From the NCBI RefSeq assembly GCF_017743865.1, contig NZ_JAGHRJ010000003.1:643341-707340 (forward strand): a stretch of DNA of 64,000 nt. The letters are read 5' to 3'. A model generated the notes under the pieces. It did no database searches and had not been told where the DNA came from. It worked only from the letters and a program-made list of their open reading frames with translations. The position numbers and the translations under genes were made by a program. This stretch comes from Labrenzia sp. R4_2 (GTDB lineage: Bacteria; Pseudomonadota; Alphaproteobacteria; Rhizobiales; Stappiaceae). How positions within the stretch are numbered: position 1 is the stretch's first letter; the number at the start of each line of letters is the position of its first letter. Positions 57,971-64,000 of this stretch are shown here, in pieces.

Positions 57971-57999
57971 TTGACAGGGCAATGGCCCCCGACTATGGT
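57971..57999 (+). promoter_or_regulatory. Promoter of the ATP synthase Fo operon
   Basis: A perfect -35 TTGACA, 17-base spacer and TATGGT as -10, ending 64 bases before the atpI start. Its position rules out the longer in-frame start at 57982 for atpI. No other candidate is seen in the 207-bp gap after smc. Confidence 0.8.
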
Positions 58000-58062
58000 G
58001 CGCGCGGCTTGAGGGGGTGTCCAAAGGCTGGGTCTCACGGCTTGACGGGGGCGGGGAACAAC

Positions 58063-58452
58063 ATGAGTGGCTCTTCGCAAAACGGCAATTCAGATGATCT
58101 GGACAAGGGTGCCTCCGAGGCGGATCTGTCGGAACGGCGGGACCGTCTGAACCGGAAGCTGGACGGCCAGCGCAAAGCTGAAGAAGCAGAGCGCGCGGCC
58201 AAGAAAAGCGACAATTCCGGCTACGCACAGGCAATGAAGCTCTCTTCTGAGTTCATTTCCGGTGTGGTCGTCGGAGGCGGTTTGGGATGGTTCGTTGATC
58301 AGTGGTTTGGGACAAAACCCTTTGGGTTGATCGTGTTCCTTCTCATTGGTTTTGCGGCGGGCGTTTTGAACGTGATGAGGGCTGCCGGGCGTATCGCCGA
58401 GCCAGGTCAACGGTACAAACGCGAGAGTTCTGACGACGGCGGGTCCAACTGA
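58063..58452 (+). CDS. atpI: ATP synthase protein I (AtpI/AtpQ family)
   Basis: A 129-residue small membrane protein of the ATP synthase operon. AtpI proteins assist c-ring assembly, and alphaproteobacterial versions may carry Mg2+. A charged cytoplasmic N-terminus (about 1-55) precedes two helices (SSEFISGVVVGGGLGWFVDQ, then PFGLIVFLLIGFAAGVLNVM). The ATG at 58063 has GGGGA upstream and fits downstream of the promoter. First gene of atpI-B-E-F'-F. Confidence 0.92.
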   Translation: MSGSSQNGNSDDLDKGASEADLSERRDRLNRKLDGQRKAEEAERAAKKSDNSGYAQAMKLSSEFISGVVVGGGLGWFVDQWFGTKPFGLIVFLLIGFAAGVLNVMRAAGRIAEPGQRYKRESSDDGGSN

Positions 58453-58517
58453 AGTTGTGCATCTGGGCGCCTCGCGCACCCACGAATAGAAATGATTTGA
58501 GCGAAGAAGGCTGACCG

Positions 58518-59267
58518 GTGGCGAACGATCCGATCTCGCAGTTCAAAATCCAGACCCTGTTTCCGATTGAAGTCGGCGGAATGGATTTCTCTTTCACCAA
58601 CTCTTCGCTGTTTATGGTTGCGACCGTAGCAGCAGCTTCTGCCTTCCTGATCTTCTCCACGTCCGGCCGCGGCCTTGTGCCGAGCCGCGTGCAGTCGGTC
58701 TCGGAAATGGCTTATGAGTTTGTTGCAGGCATGCTGCGAAGCTCGGCGGGCACGGAAGGAATGCGGTTCTTCCCGCTTGTGTTTTCGCTCTTCATGTTCG
58801 TCCTTGTGGCAAACCTCTTCGGCATGTTCCCGTACTTCTTCACGGTAACCAGCCACATCATCGTAACGTTTGCGTTGGCGATGCTTGTGTTTCTGACTGT
58901 CACGATCTACGGCATCATGAAGCACGGAACCAAGTTCTTCCACCTGTTTGCACCATCAGGCGTTCCGCCGGTGTTGCTTTTGATCGTTGCACCGATCGAG
59001 GTCGTTTCCTTCCTCTCGCGTCCGATCAGCCTGTCCGTCCGTCTGTTTGCAAACATGCTGGCCGGTCACATCACCCTTAAAGTTTTCGCCGGGTTTATCG
59101 TGTCCATGAGCGCCGCTGGCGGCGTGGGCATCGTCGGCGCAATCCTTCCGCTGAGTATGACAGTCGCGATCACCGCGCTGGAGTTCCTCGTCTCGTTCCT
59201 GCAGGCCTACGTCTTCACGGTCCTGACCTGCATGTACCTCAACGACGCCCTTCATCCGTCACACTAA
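58518..59267 (+). CDS. atpB: ATP synthase Fo subunit a
   Basis: The proton-channel subunit of Fo next to the c-ring. It is 249 residues with about five to six helices. The essential Arg is in [15 protein letters not shown], and the C-terminal helix has [21 protein letters not shown]. The start is GTG 58518 with GAAGG upstream. It is 65 bases after atpI and 85 before atpE. Confidence 0.97.
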   Translation: MANDPISQFKIQTLFPIEVGGMDFSFTNSSLFMVATVAAASAFLIFSTSGRGLVPSRVQSVSEMAYEFVAGMLRSSAGTEGMRFFPLVFSLFMFVLVANLFGMFPYFFTVTSHIIVTFALAMLVFLTVTIYGIMKHGTKFFHLFAPSGVPPVLLLIVAPIEVVSFLSRPISLSVRLFANMLAGHITLKVFAGFIVSMSAAGGVGIVGAILPLSMTVAITALEFLVSFLQAYVFTVLTCMYLNDALHPSH

Positions 59268-59352
59268 GCGAAACGTCTCATGCGGCGGCCCCACCCGGGT
59301 CGCTGCCTGAAGAAATCTGAAATCTGCAAAACACTACTTAGGAGCACGTGTC

Positions 59353-59580
59353 ATGGAAGCAGAAGCAGCAAAATACATCGGCGCTGGTATCGCATGCCTC
59401 GGCATGGGTGGTGCAGCGATCGCACTCGGCACCATCTTCGGTAACTACCTGAATGGCGCTCTGCGCAACCCGACTGCAGCTGATGGCCAGTTCGGCCGTC
59501 TGGTTTTCGGCTTCGCCGTTACCGAAGCTCTGGGCATCTTCTCCCTGCTCATCGCTCTTCTCCTGCTCTTCGCTGTCTAA
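59353..59580 (+). CDS. atpE: ATP synthase Fo subunit c
   Basis: The rotor-ring subunit. It is 75 residues forming two helices with the polar RNP loop (GALRNPTA). The proton-binding carboxylate is Glu58 in [11 protein letters not shown]. The first helix carries the [15 protein letters not shown] glycine pattern that lets the ring pack. No Na+-type ion-binding Gln/Ser set is seen, so a proton ring is likely. Strong GGAGCACG site upstream. Confidence 0.98.
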   Translation: MEAEAAKYIGAGIACLGMGGAAIALGTIFGNYLNGALRNPTAADGQFGRLVFGFAVTEALGIFSLLIALLLLFAV

Positions 59581-59659
59581 TTCTCTTTCGTTTCAGAGAG
59601 TTTTGACGCGACTCCGGGGGCGGCGTCTGCGCCGCCCAACCGGATTTTGGAGATAGGAT

Positions 59660-60205
59660 ATGGCAGGCAACGCCGAACATAATACGGAACTCGGAATTCC
59701 GGCTGAAGAGCACGGTGCCGGCTTCCCGCCGTTCGACGCAACGACCTATTCTTCGCAGCTCCTGTGGCTGGCCATCACTTTTGGCTTTTTCTACTGGATC
59801 ATGAAGAACGTCGCTGTGCCTCGGATTGCAGGCATCCTGGAAGACCGCAAGGACCGCATTGCCGGTGACCTCGGCGAGGCCAACCGCCTCAAAGATGAAA
59901 CCGACGCGGCGATCGCGGCTTACGAACAGGCACTTGCTGAAGCGCGCAACAAGGCACACGGGATCGCAAGCGACACCCGCGCCAAGTTGAAAGCGGATCA
60001 GGAAGCCCGCCGGGAAAAAGCCGAAGCGGATATTGCCGAGAAGCTGAAAGCAGCTGAAGCTCATATCGCCGGTATCAAGACCGAAGCGCTGTCCCAGATT
60101 GGCGACATTGCCGGAGACACCACGTCTGCGCTCGTTGAGCAGCTGATGGGCAAGGCTCCGACAAAAACCGATCTGACCAAAGCGCTCAAGTCGGCGATGA
60201 ACTGA
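59660..60205 (+). CDS. atpF': ATP synthase Fo subunit b' (AtpF')
   Basis: One of the two unlike stator subunits typical of alphaproteobacteria and phototrophs. It is 181 residues: a short acidic N-terminus (about 1-30), one membrane helix (LLWLAITFGFFYWIM) and a long amphipathic helix rich in Ala/Glu/Lys. It follows atpE by 79 bases and precedes atpF by 10, so the pair is made from one transcript. The partner order b' then b matches that in related genomes. Confidence 0.95.
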   Translation: MAGNAEHNTELGIPAEEHGAGFPPFDATTYSSQLLWLAITFGFFYWIMKNVAVPRIAGILEDRKDRIAGDLGEANRLKDETDAAIAAYEQALAEARNKAHGIASDTRAKLKADQEARREKAEADIAEKLKAAEAHIAGIKTEALSQIGDIAGDTTSALVEQLMGKAPTKTDLTKALKSAMN

Positions 60206-60215
60206 GGAGACCGTC

Positions 60216-60695
60216 ATGGACGCATCATTTTGGGCCCTGGTCGGTCTCGTTCTCTTCTTCGTCCTGATTGCCTACCTCAAGGTACCGGGCATGATCGGCG
60301 GAGCGCTGGACAAGCGCGCTGACGACATCAAGAAGGAACTGGAAGAAGCACGCAAGATGCGTGAAGAAGCCCAGGAACTTCTGTCTGAGTATCAGCGCAA
60401 GCGTCACGAAGCTGAAAGCGAAGCCGAAGCAATCGTCGCGGAAGCCAACGCTGAAGCCGAGCGCCTGACCGTTGAGACGAACCAGGCACTGGAAGAGATG
60501 ATCGCTCGCCGTTCCAAGGCTGCGGAAGAAAAAATCGCTCAGGCCGAGACCCAGGCAATTGCCGAAGTCCGCGCCAAGGCTGCCGACATCGCTGTCGCAG
60601 CTGCTGAGGAAATTCTCTCCGCCAAGGTCAAGGACAAGGTGGCAGACGACATTCTCGCCAAGAGCATCACTCAGGTGAAGGAACAGCTGAACTAA
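60216..60695 (+). CDS. atpF: ATP synthase Fo subunit b
   Basis: The second stator subunit, 159 residues. An N-terminal helix (FWALVGLVLFFVLIAYL) anchors it; the Lys/Glu-rich remainder forms the coiled-coil stalk that holds F1 still. It ends the operon before a strong terminator; the F1 genes (atpHAGDC) are elsewhere, as usual in Rhizobiales. Confidence 0.96.
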   Translation: MDASFWALVGLVLFFVLIAYLKVPGMIGGALDKRADDIKKELEEARKMREEAQELLSEYQRKRHEAESEAEAIVAEANAEAERLTVETNQALEEMIARRSKAAEEKIAQAETQAIAEVRAKAADIAVAAAEEILSAKVKDKVADDILAKSITQVKEQLN

Positions 60696-60722
60696 TCTTC
60701 AGCACATCCGAAAAGAGTTCTG

Positions 60723-60751
60723 AAAAGCGGCCTTAGCGGGCCGCTTTTTGT
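60723..60751 (+). terminator. Terminator of the atp operon
   Basis: An AAAGCGGCC / GGCCGCTTT stem with a TTAGCG loop and a T-run. It lies about 28 bases after the atpF stop. Confidence 0.88.
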
Positions 60752-60789
60752 TTGTCTGCCGTCTGCGAATAAAGCTCTATCCGCGTTTT

Positions 60790-60860
60790 TGTCCGCCATC
60801 CCTGCGAAGGCAGGGATCCAGTAATCCGAGCCGGTACGCTTAGTTTCACTTATGGGCGGA
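60790..60860. repeat. REP-like palindromic sequence
   Basis: A perfect palindrome ATCCCTGC-GAAG-GCAGGGAT (60798-60817) sits between inverted TCCGCC (60792-60797) and GGCGGA (60855-60860). Short dyads of this kind (a GATCC beside a GC hairpin) are common dispersed repeats in alphaproteobacteria. It is unrelated in sequence to the pair at 37.3 and 48.4 kb. Confidence 0.65.
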
Positions 60861-60938
60861 TGTGGCTCCTCGGCCCCTGACTTCGCAGGAGCGGAAGGGG
60901 TGTTTGAGCTTGCTGGCTGACCTATCTCAAGGAGCCCC

Positions 60939-61400
60939 CTAAGCCCGTTCCTTCTCCATGACCACCAGCGGTGTCCGGCCGTTCTCCAACATCTCGCCGG
61001 TCACCTGATAGCCAAGGCTTTCATAAAGCCGGATGTTGCCGGAGCTCAGCTTGCCGGTAATCAGCCGGTAGGAGCCGGCGGAGGGAAACTTCTCTTCTGC
61101 TGCGATAAAGAGCTGCCGGCCGATCCCCCGTCCCTGATGTTCGGGAGCCACAAACAGCCGGCCGATATGACATGTGTCATCCTCAGCGCGGGCCCGAACC
61201 GATCCGATGATGTCAGATCCCTGCCGGGCGATGAGAAAAACATGCGTGGTGAAAGCCGACTCTGTGTCGGCGAGGGCCTCAACCATTGGGGCGATCTGCA
61301 TGTCGCCGTTTAGCGCTGCTTCTTTGTGAAAGGCTAATTTCTGAAGTTCGAGGATTTGTTGCGCATCGCTTTTGTCTGCGACTGTGATTTCGACGTCCAT
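60939..61400 (-). CDS. GNAT family N-acetyltransferase
   Basis: A 153-residue acetyltransferase with the acetyl-CoA loop in VAPEHQGRGIGRQLFIAAE and the C-terminal IRLYESLGYQVTGE motif. Function and substrate are unknown. The ATG at 61400 has AGAGGGAA upstream. Stand-alone gene, convergent with the atp operon. Confidence 0.9.
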   Translation of the reverse strand: MDVEITVADKSDAQQILELQKLAFHKEAALNGDMQIAPMVEALADTESAFTTHVFLIARQGSDIIGSVRARAEDDTCHIGRLFVAPEHQGRGIGRQLFIAAEEKFPSAGSYRLITGKLSSGNIRLYESLGYQVTGEMLENGRTPLVVMEKERA

Positions 61401-61597
61401 TTCCCTCTCGCCGGATTGTGATCTCAAAATTTTCTGATGCGTCGTGATTCGATAGGATTGGCCACTCAAGCCATCCTCATCGGGTTACGTCGCCTAACGC
61501 AATTCACTTGAGGTGATACCAAGCAAGGCGCCGGTCATGCAATGCCACCGCGGTCCAGTCGGCGGGGTTGATTGGGGTTTTCAGGAAAGGCGCCGCC

Positions 61598-62983
61598 ATG
61601 AAGTCGTCTCATCGAGCTTTTGCACATATCTTTATTGCAGCGCTCATACCGCTGTTGTCACTTGTCGGCGGCGGACTTGCCCAAGCTCAGGAGCGCGCGC
61701 CCCTTCCAGACTACGTGATTGAAAAATTCGGCACCCCTCCCGCGATACCGGATGGCCCTCTGTCGGAGGATCTGAAGCGTGCGGTCAAAATGGCGCTTGT
61801 TGACCCGGTAACCCATGCAGGTTGGGGACGGGATCAAAGCCTGGCGCTCGCCGAGGTCGCTGCATCCAAAGACCCGCGCCTGGTCTGGATCATCAGTGAT
61901 TTGATGCGGTTTGCCACCGGCCCGCAACTAAACCAGGCCTTGAGCGAAGCCGCGTCCGAACTGCTGGGCAAACAGATCCCCCTGCGCAACAGTTGGGGCG
62001 TGGTGAGCGATCATCTCATGGCCTGGGATATTCCCGCACCGCCCGATTATCTTGCCTCCAAGCGTGAGATCTTCACAACGATCGTACCCGGCTGGGACAG
62101 GATCTTTGTCGAGGGCGATATTGATTGGCGGATGGTGTCCTGGGGCGGGGTCCTGATCGATGACCGTCCGTATGACCAGACCGACAATCAGTGCAACTGT
62201 ATTCCGGCCGTAGATAACCCGGAGGTCAGCAGCGCTGAAGACGCAACCTGGCTCAAGGACAGCGATATCGTTTTCGGGATCGGTGTGAACGGAGACTACC
62301 GCGCCTATCCAAGACGGATCATGGAAGTGCGCGAGATGGTGAATGACACCCTCGGCGGCCGGACACTGGGTATTCCATACTGCACCTTATGTGGCGCTGC
62401 GCAGGCCTATCTGACGGATGAGCTGCCGGACGGAATTGAGCGGCCAGTCCTGAGAACCTCCGGGCTTCTCATTCGGTCCAACAAGGTGATGTATGACGTC
62501 AACACCTACTCGGTCTTCGACACGTTCCATGGCACCGCGGTGACTGGCCCGCTTGCGGAGAAGAACCTGAAGCTAAAACAGGTCAGCGTCGTGACGACCG
62601 ATTGGGGTACGTGGAAGAAGGCGCACCCGGAAACAACCGTATTGGTGGAAGCGCTTGCGCTTGGCCGGGACTTCGATTTCCGCAATGGCCGGGACGCGAA
62701 TGGACCAATCTTCCCGATCGGCGATGTCGATCCCCGGCTCCCCGTGCATGAGGACATCATTGGGATAGTCACAGCGTCCGGACAGCCGGTCGCGTTTCAG
62801 CGCAGCAAGGCCTTTGCCGCGCTCAAACAAGGGACCGAGATCCGCGTTGAGAACGTACGACTGGAACTGGATGCCGGTGGTATTCGGGCCGTTGGTGAGG
62901 ACGGCGCGGACCTTGGCAGCCATGAGGCGTTTTGGTTCGCGTGGTCTCAGTTCTACCCCGGTACAGATCTTTGGGACGGCTGA
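61598..62983 (+). CDS. Secreted DUF3179 domain protein
   Basis: A 461-residue secreted protein with a signal peptide (about residues 1-32, cleavage near LAQAQ). The DUF3179 domain fills about residues 170-455, showing FGIGVNGDYRAYPRRIME, then LGIPYCTLCGAAQAY, LLIRSNKVMYD and a C-terminal AFWFAWSQFYPGTDLW. The Cys pair CTLC suggests metal or redox chemistry, but no activity is established for the family. The ATG at 61598 has GGAAAGG upstream. Convergent with rnhB. Confidence 0.88.
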   Translation: MKSSHRAFAHIFIAALIPLLSLVGGGLAQAQERAPLPDYVIEKFGTPPAIPDGPLSEDLKRAVKMALVDPVTHAGWGRDQSLALAEVAASKDPRLVWIISDLMRFATGPQLNQALSEAASELLGKQIPLRNSWGVVSDHLMAWDIPAPPDYLASKREIFTTIVPGWDRIFVEGDIDWRMVSWGGVLIDDRPYDQTDNQCNCIPAVDNPEVSSAEDATWLKDSDIVFGIGVNGDYRAYPRRIMEVREMVNDTLGGRTLGIPYCTLCGAAQAYLTDELPDGIERPVLRTSGLLIRSNKVMYDVNTYSVFDTFHGTAVTGPLAEKNLKLKQVSVVTTDWGTWKKAHPETTVLVEALALGRDFDFRNGRDANGPIFPIGDVDPRLPVHEDIIGIVTASGQPVAFQRSKAFAALKQGTEIRVENVRLELDAGGIRAVGEDGADLGSHEAFWFAWSQFYPGTDLWDG

Positions 62984-62989
62984 TTAACC

Positions 62990-63646
62990 CTATCCGGGAA
63001 CTCCGGCGGCCAGCCGGACGGGCTTGAAGCTCATCCGGTGGTGCGCCGTTGGCCCTAGGGTGTCCAAGGCTGCTTGGTGTGCTGGAACGCCGTATCCCTT
63101 GTGTTGGGCAAATCCGTATCCGGGGAACTCGGGTTCCAAGGCGACCATCATGCGGTCCCGCAAAACCTTGGCGACGATGGAGGCTGCGGCGACACATAGG
63201 CATCGGCCATCGCCCTTGATCAGCGCCTGCCCAGGCTGCGTGAGGCCAGGTGGCACATCGCGGCCATCGATGAGTACATATTGCGGCACCTTCGGCAGCC
63301 CGTTCACCGCCCGCACCATGGCGCTCAGTGTCGCCGCCCGGATGTTCAATCGGTCAATAGTGGCAGGGGAGGCACTCGCCGCGCACACCCAGCTGGTTTT
63401 GAGGATCTCGCCGAACAGGGATTCCCGTTTGGCCTCAGTCAGCTTTTTGGAATCGTTCAGTCCGGCCGGCACATTTGCATAGTTCAGGATAACCGCCGCC
63501 GTCACCACAGGACCCGCCCAAGGCCCGCGACCAGCCTCATCGACCCCGCACAGCATGCCGTCAAAGGACTTGGCGTGTTTTTTCTCGATTTTAAGGTCGG
63601 GACTGTCCGGAAACGCGAGGTCGAAGAGAGAGGGTGTTTTGGTCAT
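62990..63646 (-). CDS. rnhB: Ribonuclease HII
   Basis: Removes single ribonucleotides and RNA primers from DNA. It is 218 residues. Catalytic carboxylates are in GVDEAGRGPWAGPV, YVLIDGRD and the later KGDGRCLCVAAASIVAKVLRD region (written in part: VAAASIVAKVLRD). A short N-terminal extension of about 30 residues precedes the core. The ATG at 63646 was chosen over an in-frame TTG 13 codons upstream. rnhB often lies near ccrM in Rhizobiales; here they are about 17 kb apart. Confidence 0.95.
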   Translation of the reverse strand: MTKTPSLFDLAFPDSPDLKIEKKHAKSFDGMLCGVDEAGRGPWAGPVVTAAVILNYANVPAGLNDSKKLTEAKRESLFGEILKTSWVCAASASPATIDRLNIRAATLSAMVRAVNGLPKVPQYVLIDGRDVPPGLTQPGQALIKGDGRCLCVAAASIVAKVLRDRMMVALEPEFPGYGFAQHKGYGVPAHQAALDTLGPTAHHRMSFKPVRLAAGVPG

Positions 63647-63768
63647 GGGCGCAGAATGTGGGGCCAAATCCAACAAATCAAGCAAGCTTTGCCCGGCCTA
63701 TCTATTTGGCGGCAACAGAGGGCGGGTAAATCCAGCTTCTGGGTTGCTTGCCTGCTTTACTGCTGTCA

Positions 63769-64000
63769 TCAACTCACTGTAGCGATTTGGTCTCTGGTTT
63801 TTGCATTTAGGATGACGACGATTTTTCTCATGAGGGCTGCGATTGCGACAATGGGTTTCTTTCCGTTTTCGACAAGGCGTTGATAGAACGTGTGTAATGG
63901 ACCTGGAACTCTTGCGCCGACCAGAGCGGCCATGAAGAGGTTTGTGCGCACTTGCGGGCGTCCGCCGCGCATTTTCCGGTAGCCCTTGAAGGTGCCGCTG
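63769..64000 (-). mobile_element. IS110-family transposase, C-terminal part (continues beyond window)
   Basis: The minus-strand frame open from base 64000 encodes the C-terminal 76 residues of an IS110/IS116/IS902-type transposase: GGRPQVRTNLFMAALVGARV, then FYQRLVENGKKPIVAIAALM and KIVVILNA. This is the TnpB_IS116 half carrying the late catalytic Ser-region context. The rest lies outside the window, so intactness cannot be judged. No terminal repeats are expected for this family and none are seen. It lies upstream of rnhB, with its 3' end toward that gene. Confidence 0.85.

Noticed and set aside
57982..58062. Longer start for atpI at 57982
   Set aside because: This ATG lies between the -35 and -10 boxes of the operon promoter, so it cannot be in the transcript; ATG 58063 has a ribosome site.

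Overview
The window is 64 kb of an alphaproteobacterial chromosome, probably a marine Rhizobiales/Stappiaceae relative (Roseibium/Labrenzia-like). That placement is inferred from five things: a ctaC-ctaD-ctaB-coxF-ctaG-ctaE-DUF983-surf1 oxidase cluster, an ATP synthase Fo operon with the split b/b' subunits, a CcrM-type GANTC methylase, an Irr-type iron box upstream of bacterioferritin, and moderately high-GC codon use. No rRNA, tRNA, CRISPR array or phage module was seen. Almost all genes are intact. The only incomplete genes are cut by the window edges: tldD at base 1 and an IS110-type transposase at base 64000.

Layout. 0-4.4 kb: tldD, a glutathione transferase, a KefB/C-like antiporter and an IalB-type secreted protein. 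4.9-11.6 kb: the aa3 cytochrome c oxidase cluster with heme O synthase, copper chaperone and SURF1. 11.6-20.3 kb: a 1-Cys peroxiredoxin, a lone DsbD sensor-like domain, YqgE, then thrC, an M16 protease, a GNAT acetyltransferase and a large membrane GGDEF/EAL protein. 20.3-24 kb: a lipid kinase and rnhA-thrB-ispH on the minus strand, separated by a 266-bp palindromic MITE-like element. 24.7-30.2 kb: the glycine cleavage operon gcvT-gcvH-osmC-gcvPA-gcvPB behind a tandem glycine riboswitch.

30.2-43.5 kb is a more accessory stretch. It holds a solute-binding protein, a hydantoinase/oxoprolinase, an acetolactate-synthase-like ThDP enzyme, a LysR regulator divergent from an SbtA-like bicarbonate transporter, MarR plus a cysteine hydrolase, tyrS, a gst-SnoaL-tautomerase operon divergent from an HxlR regulator, a secreted unknown, and 0.8 kb with no recognisable gene. 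43.5-52.8 kb: a membrane adenylate cyclase, ccrM, a Tag-like protein, AMP nucleosidase, a secreted thiaminase-I-like protein with a lectin-like tail, bacterioferritin, a fasciclin protein and mutY. 53-64 kb: a DciA-like protein, DsbA, SMC, the atpI-B-E-F'-F operon, a GNAT, a DUF3179 protein, rnhB and the IS110 fragment.

The strongest candidate for something undescribed is the secreted protein at 48.6-50.1 kb. Its catalytic Cys/Glu pair has the spacing known from thiaminase I, and its C-terminus carries a Cys-rich motif resembling MVL mannan-binding lectins. Other items of interest are the palindromic element abutting rnhA, a second dispersed repeat present twice in opposite orientations, an apparent AUA start for the DciA-like gene, several clean regulator palindromes, and the unexplained gap at 42.7-43.5 kb.
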